NCBI RefSeq assembly: GCF_039540515.1
Contig: NZ_BAABFA010000008.1
Coordinates: forward strand, 62,001-126,000
Source of the DNA: Nemorincola caseinilytica
Lineage (GTDB): Bacteria; Bacteroidota; Bacteroidia; Chitinophagales; Chitinophagaceae
Length of the DNA: 64,000 nt
Direction of reading: 5' to 3'
Below, piece by piece: positions 23,666 to 32,366 of the stretch (position 1 is its first letter; each line of letters starts with the position of its first letter). A model generated the notes under the pieces. That model was not told the DNA's origin. It saw only the letters and a list, made by a program, of their open reading frames with translations, and searched no databases. Both the position numbers and the translations under genes were made by a program.

Positions 23666-25084
23666 ATGTTGTTCAATACTATTGAGTTCGCAAAATTTTT
23701 TGCGATAGTTCTTGTTGCTTATTGGTCCGTCCATCGCTGGCGCGACGCTCGTAACCTTGTCTTGCTCGGGGCGAACTGGTATTTCTACAATAATCTGCAT
23801 TATACTTTTCCCATTTACCTGCTGAGTATGATAACCGTAGGTTATCTCTTTGCCAGGGCCATAGAAAAGCAGGAAAACCAAAGTACACGCAAGGCCATAC
23901 TCACTGTGGGTATCGTCATACTCGGGTTCGGGCTTACCTACATCAAGTACAGCGGCCTTATACTGGGCAATATCACCGGCCTGCAGCAATGGCAGGCAAG
24001 TGCGCTGCATATATTGGTACCACTGGGTATCAGTTATTACACCTTCTCCTCTATAGGCTATATAGTAGATGTGTACCGGCGCAGGCTACCTGCCGAGCGC
24101 AATTTCATCACCTATTCGTCCTATATCAGCTTTTTCCCCCACCTGCTTTCGGGGCCCATACCTTCTTCGGTGAATGTGCTGCCGCAGTTCAGCAAGATAA
24201 CCATACCCGACCTGGCCAAGATAGAGCACTCGGCGGGAGAGATAATATGGGGCCTGTTCAAAAAAATGGTGCTGGCCGCCCATGCCGAAAAGGTGGTGAA
24301 CTACTGCTATGCCTCTTATGACGACCAGAACGGTAGTACGCTTTTCCTGGGGGTCATGCTTTTCAACCTCTACCTCTATGCCGATTTCTCTGCCTATTCC
24401 GATATAGCGCGTGGCGTAGGCCGCCTGATGGGTATAGAGCTCACACAGAACTTCAAGATGCCCTTCTTCAGCCGCAACCCGGGTGAGTTCTGGCGCAGGT
24501 GGCATACCTCCCTGCGCAAATGGATGCTCGATTACCTGTACCTGCCATTGGGCGGCAACAGGGGTGGCAAGCTGCAATATATAATGGCCATCGTGTTCAT
24601 ATTCTCGTTCAGCGGGCTGTGGCATGGCGCCAATATGACCTTTGTATGCTGGGGCCTGCTGAATGGTATCTATTTCATTCCGTACATCCTCACCGATAGC
24701 ATGACGCGCTATAAAGATATAGCAGGTGCAGGCAGGCTGCTACCCTCGCTGAAGGAGACCGGCCAGATAGCTTTTACCTTCCTGCTTACCACCCTGTCGC
24801 GCATATTCTTCCGCGCGCCGAACATGACAGTGGTGAACGGGCTGGTAACAAAAATATTCTCTGTAAGTATCTTCGCAGCGCCTATTAAGATCGTTTGGAC
24901 AAAGGTGATCATGTTCGTACCTATGCTGGCCTTCGAGTGGGTGCAACGTGAAAAACTGTATGTGCTGCAACTGAGCAGAACGAACGCATACATCAGAGTA
25001 GCAGGCTACCTGGCAGTGATAGTGCTGACATGGCTGCTGCACAAAGAACAGAACGCAAGCGAATATTATTATTTCAAATTTTAA
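23666..25084 (+). CDS. MBOAT-family O-acyltransferase (AlgI-like)
   Basis: A 472-residue multi-pass membrane protein of the MBOAT group. Recognisable are RNLVLLGANWYFYNN, the cytoplasmic motif FSRNPGEFWRRWHTSLRKWMLDYLYLPLGG split by family-typical residues, and the catalytic His in FSGLWHGANM. Relatives move acyl groups across the membrane to modify exopolysaccharide or other surface glycans. The next gene encodes an SGNH-like lipoprotein, the usual second component. The start at 23666 is chosen because the alternative TTG lies inside the -7 box. Confidence 0.9.
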   Translation: MLFNTIEFAKFFAIVLVAYWSVHRWRDARNLVLLGANWYFYNNLHYTFPIYLLSMITVGYLFARAIEKQENQSTRKAILTVGIVILGFGLTYIKYSGLILGNITGLQQWQASALHILVPLGISYYTFSSIGYIVDVYRRRLPAERNFITYSSYISFFPHLLSGPIPSSVNVLPQFSKITIPDLAKIEHSAGEIIWGLFKKMVLAAHAEKVVNYCYASYDDQNGSTLFLGVMLFNLYLYADFSAYSDIARGVGRLMGIELTQNFKMPFFSRNPGEFWRRWHTSLRKWMLDYLYLPLGGNRGGKLQYIMAIVFIFSFSGLWHGANMTFVCWGLLNGIYFIPYILTDSMTRYKDIAGAGRLLPSLKETGQIAFTFLLTTLSRIFFRAPNMTVVNGLVTKIFSVSIFAAPIKIVWTKVIMFVPMLAFEWVQREKLYVLQLSRTNAYIRVAGYLAVIVLTWLLHKEQNASEYYYFKF

Positions 25085-25104
25085 ATATTAAATACCCCAT
25101 AAAA

Positions 25105-26136
25105 ATGAAGAAACATATAGTTGTATCAATGGCGCTGGCAATGCTGGTGAACACAGGCTGCGGCGACAAAAAAGCAGAAGAGGCCGCACAGGCACAGCAG
25201 GCACAGACAAGCAAAGAGGTGAACGAGATAGAGCAAAGGAACAAAAAGGTAGAACAGCTGAACGAAGAGTACCGCGAGATGCCTGATGAGAAGTTGTTCG
25301 AGAACAACGGACAGAACGGGCCTGTATACACAGAATTGAAGAAACGCTATTCTGAACAGCTAGCCACCCTGAAGCAGAAAGTAGAAGGTACAGGTGCAAA
25401 GTTCGTAGTTGTACTTATTACGCCGGAAGTAGGTAAGGGTATGACGGATTTTACAAGGTATGGCCATCCACACATAAAGGCTACATGTGCAGAACTGGGC
25501 ATTGAGTACTACGACCTTGGCCCGGCTATCGCTTCGCAGGATGCACATGTGATAACGCAGGTGCCAAAAGACGGGCACTGGTCTAAAAAAGGAGCGATAT
25601 TCCTTGCCGACCAGCTGGATCCGATACTGAAAAAACATGCCGGTCACAAAAGCACTACCACATACAAGGATACTGAGCGCCCCGAAACATTCGGCGACCT
25701 TGCTCCGAACTCAGATGAGGTACTGGATGGGGGTAAAGACCTGCCATACAGGCTCATTGGCAATGCCCAGGGCCTGAGGATGGACCATAATGTGAAATTC
25801 CCCAAAGCAAAACAACACATATTGTTCATGGGCGGATCGCAGATATACTCTCCATTCCTCGATAATGAATTCATTGCCACCTCTATCCTGCAACAGCGCC
25901 ATCCCGATATGGAAGTGATGAATGCGGCTATGTGGGCCGGCTGTACAGATGACTTCCTGTCTCTGTGGGATGAAAAGGCTAAATATTCTGAGCCGGATGT
26001 GGTGATAGTGCAGACGAATGGCACAGATATCCCCGACCTGTTCTTCTCGAACCGCAATCACCTTGCCCGTTCGAAGAAGCCATACTATCCTTCAGAGGTA
26101 GAAGAGAAATACTTCAGGGAGCGATACAGGAAGTAA
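25105..26136 (+). CDS. Lipoprotein with two SGNH-like halves, MBOAT partner
   Basis: A 343-residue protein with a lipoprotein signal (ALAMLVNTGC). A charged helical stretch follows (about 25-65). The first half contains KFVVVLITPE and the DxxH-type motif PKDGHWSKKG typical of AlgX/AlgJ-like SGNH domains. The second half begins HILFMGGSQIYSPF and ends VVIVQTNGTDIPDLF, which looks like the Ser and Asn blocks of another SGNH fold. It follows the MBOAT gene by 20 bases. Inference: it receives the acyl group outside the membrane and passes it to a surface glycan. Confidence 0.75.
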   Translation: MKKHIVVSMALAMLVNTGCGDKKAEEAAQAQQAQTSKEVNEIEQRNKKVEQLNEEYREMPDEKLFENNGQNGPVYTELKKRYSEQLATLKQKVEGTGAKFVVVLITPEVGKGMTDFTRYGHPHIKATCAELGIEYYDLGPAIASQDAHVITQVPKDGHWSKKGAIFLADQLDPILKKHAGHKSTTTYKDTERPETFGDLAPNSDEVLDGGKDLPYRLIGNAQGLRMDHNVKFPKAKQHILFMGGSQIYSPFLDNEFIATSILQQRHPDMEVMNAAMWAGCTDDFLSLWDEKAKYSEPDVVIVQTNGTDIPDLFFSNRNHLARSKKPYYPSEVEEKYFRERYRK

Positions 26137-26156
26137 TATTTCCCTCTCATAAACAT

Positions 26157-26188
26157 AAAGAGCAGAGCCCTTTACGGTTCTGCTCTTT
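26157..26188. terminator. Terminator after the MBOAT pair
   Basis: AAAGAGCAGA (26157-26166) pairs with TCTGCTCTTT (26179-26188), with extra inner pairs GCC/GGT. It separates convergent genes. Confidence 0.8.
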
Positions 26189-26219
26189 CTTATTTATAGC
26201 GGGCCATCCTCACTGCATG

Positions 26220-27119
26220 TTACATCCATCGCTTCCGCCTGAACCAGAAGAAGATAACGATGACCACTACGGCCATAGCTCCCAGCACCACCGGGTAGCC
26301 GTGCCGCCACTCCAGCTCGGGCATATAACGGAAGTTCATACCATAGATACCGGCTATGAAGGTGAGCGGCATAAAGAACACCGAGAATATGGTAAGCACG
26401 CGCATGGTCTCATTAGTGCGCTGTGCCGATATGTTGAAGTACAGGTTCAGCAGGTGGGTGGCGTTCTCGTACATAGAGTCGTAAAGGCTCTTCTGTTTTA
26501 TGTACAGGTCGCGCACATCGCGCGTATAGGCATTGGCCGTTTCCTCGCGGTCCATCTTGTCTACTATGTCGTAGGTGTGCAGCAGCAGCCTGCGCATCAC
26601 TTCCAGCTTCTGTTTCATGAAGTATAGCCCCTTCAGCAGCGGTTCTTTCCGCACCGTCAGGAACACCTTTTTCTCGTACAGGTCCAGCTGCTCATCTATG
26701 GCCACGGCCGGTTCGTCGAATGTATGCAACCCTGTACGCACCAGTACGTTCAGCACATGAAAGGGGCTGGTGCAGCGGTTGGTATGCACATACGTCTGCT
26801 GTATGGTGTGTATGGGTTCCCACGGCTTGCGGTGTATGGTGATGATGAACCGCTCCGATACGAATATGGCTATCTTGCCCGTGAGTGCCTGCACGGTATC
26901 GGCCTCGTCGTGGGCAGTGGTCATGTATACACGCAATATGATGAAGGTATAGCCCGTGAACTGCTCGTACTTGGGAAGGTGGCCCGGCTGCAGGCAGTCC
27001 GATACCGATGCCGGGTGCAGCCCATATTGCTGTGCTATCCCTTGCAGCTCTTCTTTGGTCGGGTCGGTAACATCCAGCCACTCAAAGGAGCAGTTGTCTG
27101 TAGCGAGTTCTGTGGTCAT
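26220..27119 (-). CDS. CorA-family magnesium/divalent cation transporter
   Basis: A 299-residue CorA-type channel. A long cytoplasmic domain (1-235) leads to two C-terminal membrane helices; the signature YGMNF sits at the end of the first (FIAGIYGMNF). The C-terminus is basic (FRRKRWM). Family members form pentamers that admit Mg2+ and sometimes Co2+ or Ni2+. The gene starts one base after the stop of the DEAD-box helicase gene, so the two share an mRNA. Confidence 0.92.
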   Translation of the reverse strand: MTTELATDNCSFEWLDVTDPTKEELQGIAQQYGLHPASVSDCLQPGHLPKYEQFTGYTFIILRVYMTTAHDEADTVQALTGKIAIFVSERFIITIHRKPWEPIHTIQQTYVHTNRCTSPFHVLNVLVRTGLHTFDEPAVAIDEQLDLYEKKVFLTVRKEPLLKGLYFMKQKLEVMRRLLLHTYDIVDKMDREETANAYTRDVRDLYIKQKSLYDSMYENATHLLNLYFNISAQRTNETMRVLTIFSVFFMPLTFIAGIYGMNFRYMPELEWRHGYPVVLGAMAVVVIVIFFWFRRKRWM

Positions 27120-27120
27120 G

Positions 27121-28461
27121 TCACTTTTTTTTAGCGCCCCTTGTCTTTGGCTTGCCGTACTTGGCCCGCATCTTTTCCTTGTGGCTTATCTTCACGTTCA
27201 CCTTCTTGTTCCTGGCCAGCTTTTCATGAAAGGCCCCTCCCGAGTCTGTTACCTTTGGCAGTACTATCAGGGTCTCTCTCATATGCACCTTCGGCAGCTC
27301 ATCGTCCGTCAGCACGTCCGATATCTCCAGGTCCTCAGGCAGGGGCGATACAGGTATCTGGTAGCTCATCAGTTTTTCTATGGCGGCCAGCGCTTCCATT
27401 TCGCGCTCTGTGGCAAAGGTGATGGATATACCCTTCCGGTCGGCGCGGCCTGTGCGGCCTATACGGTGTATGTACGACTCTGCTTCTTCCGGCACATCGA
27501 AGTTGATGACGTGCGTCACCTCGGCTATATCTATACCGCGCGCCACGAGGTCGGTAGCTATGATGAAGGTATAGATGCCGTTGCGGAAGTTGCTAACGGT
27601 ATTGAACCTGTGGTTCTGTGCCTTGTTAGAGTGTATCACGCCTACCTTGCCGGGGAAGCGGCCCTCTATGTGCTCGTACAGCTCATCGGCCAGTTTCTTT
27701 GTAGCGGCGAACACAAGCACCTTCGTCATTGCCTCATCGTTCGATAGCAGCATTTCCAGCAGGTTCACCTTGGTATGGAAGTTGGGCACATGGTACAGTT
27801 GCTGGTCTATATTGCTAAGGGGTGTGCCTGCAGGTGCGGCCTCCACACGTTCGGGGTCATTGAAGTAGGTCTGCATCAGGGCCTCTACCTCGGGTGTTAT
27901 AGTGGCCGAGAAAAGCAGGTTCTGCCTGCGGGGCGGCAGTACATCCAGTATGTTGTTTATTTGCGTGCGAAAGCCCAGGTTGAACATCTCGTCCACCTCG
28001 TCTATCACCAGGCGTTTTATGTTCTTCAGCCTCAGCGATCCGTGCAGCACCAGGTCCATCAGGCGGCCGGGTGTGGCCACTACCACATCGCAACCGTTCT
28101 CTGCCTCCAGCACATGTGTGCGCATGTTCACGCCGCCGTATACACCTATGGCCACCACGTTCATGTAGGTGGTCAGCTTTTTTATCTCTTCTGTTACCTG
28201 CAGCACCAGCTCGCGCGTGGGTACTATTATCAGTATCTGCGGGTAGCGGTCTTTGGCATACTGCCACATGCGCAGGCAGGGCAGCAGGTAGGCCAGGGTC
28301 TTGCCCGTGCCGGTCTGTGCTATGCCGCACACATCCCGCCCCGACATGATGACGGAGAATATCTTGTGCTGTATAGTAGTAGGATGCTTGTACCCAAGGT
28401 CATCCAGCGCGTTCAGCAGCGGTGTGCTCAGGTTCAGTTCTCTGAATTCCATGTTGGCCAT
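27121..28461 (-). CDS. DEAD-box RNA helicase with DEVD box
   Basis: A 446-residue RNA helicase with all main motifs: Q-motif (TIQHKIFSVI), Walker A AQTGTGKT, PTREL, TPGR, SAT and HRIGRTGRADRKG. Motif II reads DEVD (VIDEVDEMFNLGF) instead of DEAD. A basic C-terminal tail (KMRAKYGKPKTRGAKKK) likely binds RNA. Relatives act in ribosome assembly, RNA decay or cold growth. It is co-transcribed with the corA-like gene downstream. Confidence 0.92.
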   Translation of the reverse strand: MANMEFRELNLSTPLLNALDDLGYKHPTTIQHKIFSVIMSGRDVCGIAQTGTGKTLAYLLPCLRMWQYAKDRYPQILIIVPTRELVLQVTEEIKKLTTYMNVVAIGVYGGVNMRTHVLEAENGCDVVVATPGRLMDLVLHGSLRLKNIKRLVIDEVDEMFNLGFRTQINNILDVLPPRRQNLLFSATITPEVEALMQTYFNDPERVEAAPAGTPLSNIDQQLYHVPNFHTKVNLLEMLLSNDEAMTKVLVFAATKKLADELYEHIEGRFPGKVGVIHSNKAQNHRFNTVSNFRNGIYTFIIATDLVARGIDIAEVTHVINFDVPEEAESYIHRIGRTGRADRKGISITFATEREMEALAAIEKLMSYQIPVSPLPEDLEISDVLTDDELPKVHMRETLIVLPKVTDSGGAFHEKLARNKKVNVKISHKEKMRAKYGKPKTRGAKKK

Positions 28462-28555
28462 AATGCTTCAACGAAGATAGCGCAAACGGCCAATTCACTA
28501 GTGTGTTTAGAAGGATATGGTGGCGAAGTATTGGCCGTAGAAATATCTTATTGCG

Positions 28556-28563
28556 TAACTTTG
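28556..28563 (+). promoter_or_regulatory. -7 box TAACTTTG before the second YoeB-type pair
   Basis: TAACTTTG is followed by 5 bases and the ATG at 28569, so the mRNA is predicted to be leaderless. Confidence 0.5.
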
Positions 28564-28568
28564 TTCGT

Positions 28569-28790
28569 ATGAGTACCCTAACTATTCATCCGGCCGATAT
28601 GGATCAGGAAACAGCTATAAGACTGTTTCTCGATGCGTTGCACGTGAACTATAAGACCAGTGAGAAAGAAACAGACGAAACGGAATATTTGTCTGCTTCG
28701 CCTGCAATGAAAGAACATTTGAACAAGGCAGTGCAGCAGGATAAGAACAATGAGGGTTCACAGGTCAGCCTCGATGATATATGGAAGTGA
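28569..28790 (+). CDS. Antitoxin of the second YoeB-type pair
   Basis: A 73-residue protein (MSTLTIHPADMDQETAIRLF...) whose end overlaps the toxin start by 10 bases. The N-terminus has a short strand followed by a helix, as in DNA-binding antitoxins, and the tail NNEGSQVSLDDIWK would meet the toxin. It shows no likeness to the antitoxin at 13049. An upstream in-frame ATG at 28503 precedes the -7 box and is rejected as the start. Confidence 0.72.
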   Translation: MSTLTIHPADMDQETAIRLFLDALHVNYKTSEKETDETEYLSASPAMKEHLNKAVQQDKNNEGSQVSLDDIWK

Positions 28791-29044
28791 TCTTCATGCC
28801 CACAGCTCTTGAAGACCTGGAATTTTGGAAAAGGTCCGGAAGCACTATCATTCTCAAGCGCATCAGGCAATTGCTGGAGGCTATACAAAAGGAGCCCTTC
28901 ACAGGTATAGGTAAACCAGAAAGGTTAAAACACGATTGGGCAGACCTTTGGTCGAGACGTATAAACGAAGAACATAGACTGGTATACAAATGCGAGCAGA
29001 ACAAGGTCATTGTTTATGCCCTTCGGTATCATTACAAAAAATAG
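28781..29044 (+). CDS. YoeB/Txe-family toxin, second copy
   Basis: An 87-residue mRNA interferase with the same signatures as the toxin at 13294: KEPFTGIGKPERLK, LWSRRINEEHRLVYKC and a C-terminal ALRYHY. The catalytic His and Tyr are in place. It overlaps the antitoxin gene, so the pair is translationally coupled. Confidence 0.88.
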   Translation: MEVIFMPTALEDLEFWKRSGSTIILKRIRQLLEAIQKEPFTGIGKPERLKHDWADLWSRRINEEHRLVYKCEQNKVIVYALRYHYKK

Positions 29045-29075
29045 ACCGTTCGGAAATGCTGTGGCAGTGCCATGC

Positions 29076-29552
29076 TTACAGCTTATGAGAATGCAGTACG
29101 CTGTTTATCTTCTGCTCCCATTCCTCGGGGCTTTCCGAGTAGCCCGACAGGCTCATGGCCTTTATCCATGCCTGAGGGTCCTTGTTGTTCTTCAGCTTTG
29201 CGTAAAATCTCTTGCGCGTAAGCATATTGCAGAAGTCCAGGTAAGAGGCATACTCATTATCGTACTGCTTATAGCGGCTTTTGTGCCCGCGGTGGTTCAC
29301 ATACCTGTTACGGCCCACTATACCGAAGTGATTGTTCAGCACCTTTGCGGTAGCGCCCGCGCCGCCTGCCGACTCTACAGTGGCCACGGCCAGTATCACC
29401 GATGGGGGAATACCATAATGCTCGCCCAGCAGTGTGGCCAGTATCTTATGGTCGGTGATATACTTCTTGTTCTGCGCATTGGCGGTAACTACCACCAGCA
29501 GCAGGGTAAGAGTTATCAATGTCCTCCTAAGTGCCTGTTTTACCATTGTCAT
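29076..29552 (-). CDS. Exported glucosaminidase-domain protein
   Basis: A 158-residue protein with a signal peptide ending near AQNKK (about 27) and a FlgJ/LytG-type glucosaminidase domain. The catalytic Glu is probably in VATVESAGG, and the NNHFGIVG and YASYLDFCNML segments are typical of the fold. It would cut glycan strands of peptidoglycan in the periplasm. Single-domain, short form. Stands alone. Confidence 0.85.
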   Translation of the reverse strand: MTMVKQALRRTLITLTLLLVVVTANAQNKKYITDHKILATLLGEHYGIPPSVILAVATVESAGGAGATAKVLNNHFGIVGRNRYVNHRGHKSRYKQYDNEYASYLDFCNMLTRKRFYAKLKNNKDPQAWIKAMSLSGYSESPEEWEQKINSVLHSHKL

Positions 29553-29654
29553 AGCATTACATTTAGTTCAAAAGGGCATGCAAATTTACGGAACTTTATA
29601 ATGCGTTCTGTGGAAAAACTGTTAAAACTGTGACATGTAAGGACAAAATGGCAA

Positions 29655-30476
29655 TTATCGGTCCTGAAACAAGTCTTTGTATAGCTGCTGTATAATGCTA
29701 TTGCCGTACTTGGTGTCGCCTGTTGTTCGCACCCATCGTATGCCTTTTATGGCATTGGTAAGAAATACCTCATCGGCCTGTTGCAGTGTCTCTATTGGTA
29801 GTGGCGTCTCTGTTATGCCCGGCACTGTGGCCAGTATATGCCGCCGCATCACACCCGCCACACAGCCCTCTGCCAGGGGTGGGGTATAGATGCTGCCATC
29901 CTTTACCCAGAAGATGTTGGCTATGGTGCTCTCTGCTATCCGCCCATGGGTATTACATACCAGGGCATCGTTCCACTTTTCGCGCCCGGCCTGCCGTGCT
30001 GCCATGCTATACACCAGCGCATTGCACGATTTCAGGTTGCTCATGCTGTCGGCGCTCTTGGCTACTCCTGTGGCAATGCCCGTTACCAGCCCGTTCTCGT
30101 TCAGCAGCAGATCGCTATCGTTCAGCGGGTAGCATTCTACCAGGTAGTGCAGCATGTCATCCTCAGGCCCGAAGATGCCGCCATTACTGCCAAATACCTG
30201 CAGGCGCACACGGCACAGCCGCTCCAGGCCGTTCTTGCGCACGGTACGCAATACTTCTCCCTCTAGCAGGGTGGGGGAGAAATGGGCCGGCAACACAAAA
30301 TGTAACTGTTGCAGCCCAGCCAGCAGCCGCTGCCAATGGTACGCTGCCAGCCGTATGGCGCTATCCCTCACCAGCATGGTCTCGAACAGGCCATGGCCAT
30401 ACCGGAAGGCAGTATTGCCTGCCGGTACCTGTGCCTGCTCGGCGGGTATCATATGGCCGTTATAGTTGGTAAGCAT
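29655..30476 (-). CDS. Class IV aminotransferase, PabC-like
   Basis: A 273-residue fold-type IV PLP enzyme. Lys149 (SNLKSCN) should bind PLP; RIAESTIANIFW provides the Glu that contacts the pyridine nitrogen, and FRYGHGLFETMLV is the family N-terminal motif. The EVFLTNAIKGIRWV segment favours aminodeoxychorismate lyase (folate synthesis) over branched-chain or D-amino-acid aminotransferase, but this cannot be settled from sequence alone. Confidence 0.85.
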   Translation of the reverse strand: MLTNYNGHMIPAEQAQVPAGNTAFRYGHGLFETMLVRDSAIRLAAYHWQRLLAGLQQLHFVLPAHFSPTLLEGEVLRTVRKNGLERLCRVRLQVFGSNGGIFGPEDDMLHYLVECYPLNDSDLLLNENGLVTGIATGVAKSADSMSNLKSCNALVYSMAARQAGREKWNDALVCNTHGRIAESTIANIFWVKDGSIYTPPLAEGCVAGVMRRHILATVPGITETPLPIETLQQADEVFLTNAIKGIRWVRTTGDTKYGNSIIQQLYKDLFQDR

Positions 30477-30568
30477 ATGCAGCGGCTAAAGTTACAGCAT
30501 CGTTAATAATATGTGCAGGGCACAGCTGGTACTGACCGGCGTTTGCTGCTCGTTGGTCGGTTTATCTT

Positions 30569-30576
30569 TACATTTG
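30569..30576 (+). promoter_or_regulatory. -7 box of the rhomboid gene
   Basis: TACATTTG, then CGT and the ATG at 30580: another predicted leaderless start. Confidence 0.5.
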
Positions 30577-30579
30577 CGT

Positions 30580-31383
30580 ATGTTCAATTCGCGCAGGGGT
30601 GGCATGCAAATGCCGCCGGTAGTTCTGAATCTTATTATCATCAATGTCGTCGTTTTCATCGCGCAGAACCTCATGCACGGTCGCCTCGACGACCTGTTCG
30701 CGCTGCACTACTGGCATTCGCCCCTCTTCAGGTGGTGGCAGTTGTTCACCCATATGTTCATGCATGGCAGCGAGCTGCACATATTCTCCAATATGTTCGC
30801 ACTCTTCATGTTCGGGCGTGTGCTGGAGCAGTCCTTAGGGCCCCGCAGGTTCCTCATGTTCTACCTCATATGCGGCCTTGGCGCGGCTTTCTGTCATCTT
30901 TCTGTACTCTCCCTGCAGTTCGGTTCCTTTCACGATGCCTTTGTACACTACCAGCAGCATCCTACCCTACAAGAGTACGCACAAATGTTGCAGAAGGGCA
31001 AGGTCACACACCCTGTATTCGGTACCATTCTCTCTCACTGGAGCGATAACCCCACCTGCCCCGATTGTGCCCAGGTATCCATCATGAAGCTGAACGAGTA
31101 TTTCACCGGCCTCATCAACGAGCCTACGGTAGGCGCCTCGGGCGCTGTGTTCGGCCTGTTGTTCGCCTTTGGTTATATGTACCCCAATGTAGAGCTGATG
31201 CTGCTCTTCCCTCCCATACCCATAAAAGCCAAATGGTTCGTAGCAGGTTATGCCGTGTTCGAGCTTTTTGCCGGGGTCAAGAACTCTGTGGGCGACAACA
31301 TAGCGCACTTCGCCCACCTGGGTGGTATGCTCTTTGCCTTCATCCTCATCAGGGTGTGGCACATACGGCGGTCTATGTGGTGA
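30580..31383 (+). CDS. Rhomboid-family intramembrane serine protease
   Basis: A 267-residue membrane protein with at least six hydrophobic helices. The catalytic Ser is in VGASGAVFGLL and the His in IAHFAHLGGM; WWQLFTHMFMHGSELHIFSNMFAL is the family's conserved first half. An insertion of about 50 soluble residues between helices (DAFVHYQQHPTLQEY... to DNPTCPDCAQV) carries a CPDC pair. It cuts membrane protein segments; substrates unknown. The start at MFNSRRGG is supported by the -7 box; a start at 30511 would be upstream of it. Confidence 0.9.
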   Translation: MFNSRRGGMQMPPVVLNLIIINVVVFIAQNLMHGRLDDLFALHYWHSPLFRWWQLFTHMFMHGSELHIFSNMFALFMFGRVLEQSLGPRRFLMFYLICGLGAAFCHLSVLSLQFGSFHDAFVHYQQHPTLQEYAQMLQKGKVTHPVFGTILSHWSDNPTCPDCAQVSIMKLNEYFTGLINEPTVGASGAVFGLLFAFGYMYPNVELMLLFPPIPIKAKWFVAGYAVFELFAGVKNSVGDNIAHFAHLGGMLFAFILIRVWHIRRSMW

Positions 31384-31476
31384 TAGGTAAATGCAGGATA
31401 CAGCCCCTCCCGACCTCTCCTGAATGGCTAGCATGTACCCCACATCTTTTGTGCAGTTATAAATATCCTTTGGAAA

Positions 31477-31626
31477 TGCTCCGTAGGAGCAAAAGGTTTG
31501 CAGGAATATTCTTTTATCGGGTCTTTGCTCCGTCAGGAGCTACCCACTATACAGGGTAGCCCGCTACGGGGCATAACAGCATGAGGGATACGTTTAACTA
31601 CTACAAACATGTAGCCCCTCCGGGGC
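31477..31626. repeat. Cluster of short palindromes
   Basis: The 326-base gap 31384-31709 has no gene but holds four GC-rich palindromes: GCTCC-GTA-GGAGC (31478-31490), GCTCC-GTCA-GGAGC (31527-31540), TACCC/GGGTA (31541-31545 with 31554-31558) followed by GCCC/GGGC (31559-31562 with 31569-31572), and GCCCC-TCC-GGGGC (31614-31626). Units of this type are scattered between genes in many Bacteroidota. Confidence 0.65.
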
Positions 31627-31709
31627 AAGCATCAAGTAAGCACTTGTGGGCACATGGTAGTCCCAAGAAGGAGAAGGTGTTATCTGGCACTTTTGCGTGG
31701 CGAATTTTA

Positions 31710-32330
31710 TTACTTGCGCTGGCCGCCTATTATACTTACCAGGTCCCATTCTACGCTCTTGCTCACGGTCTCGGTGATGCGGCCTATTTCATCATCATTG
31801 CTGTTCAGCACCACTATGGTGGGCAGTAGTGCTATGTTATACCGCTTTGCCAGTTGCTGCGCGGCAGCGTTATTGGTGGTCTTGGTGCGGTCCATGCCTA
31901 TCAGCATCAGGTCTTCCCATGCTATATTTATTTTCTCCAGCACCTTGAAGAGCTGTGGCAGCAGGTGCTGCGAGTCCTCGCACCATGTACCCAGGAATAT
32001 CACCAGCTTGTAGTTGCCTATGGTCTTTTGCAGGTAGTCGGTAGCGGTGGCATCGGGGTTGTATTCGTCCATGCCGTGCGGCAGCCAGGAGAAGGTAGGT
32101 TCCTGTTCCATATCGCGGTAAGAGAATATGCCCTTGTACACTACCTGTCCGTTCTTCTCGTCCTTCAGGCTGGCATGGTCGGCAGTGCGGGTGGTCATTA
32201 CCTGCTGTAGTGTATCTTTTGGTCGCATGGCTACTGGTCTTACTTTTCCTTCGGGTGGCATCTGTGCTGCTGCCGTCATGCTTATGGCCGTTATCAGCAG
32301 CGCCATCATGTATTTCATCGGTATGCGCAT
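31710..32330 (-). CDS. Exported thioredoxin-like protein
   Basis: A 206-residue protein with a signal peptide (about 1-22). A thioredoxin-like core covers about 105-195: LVIFLGTWCEDSQHLLPQL holds the active-site position with only one Cys (WCEDS in place of WCxxC), and the cis-Pro is in ALLPTIVV. A single Cys excludes normal disulfide exchange within the motif; it may bind or reduce by a monothiol route. It is last in a same-strand row after the MerR-like gene (36-base gap). Confidence 0.75.
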   Translation of the reverse strand: MRIPMKYMMALLITAISMTAAAQMPPEGKVRPVAMRPKDTLQQVMTTRTADHASLKDEKNGQVVYKGIFSYRDMEQEPTFSWLPHGMDEYNPDATATDYLQKTIGNYKLVIFLGTWCEDSQHLLPQLFKVLEKINIAWEDLMLIGMDRTKTTNNAAAQQLAKRYNIALLPTIVVLNSNDDEIGRITETVSKSVEWDLVSIIGGQRK

Positions 32331-32366
32331 CTTCCTGTCTTTTAGTGGTGAAATGCCTGTGTGGTA

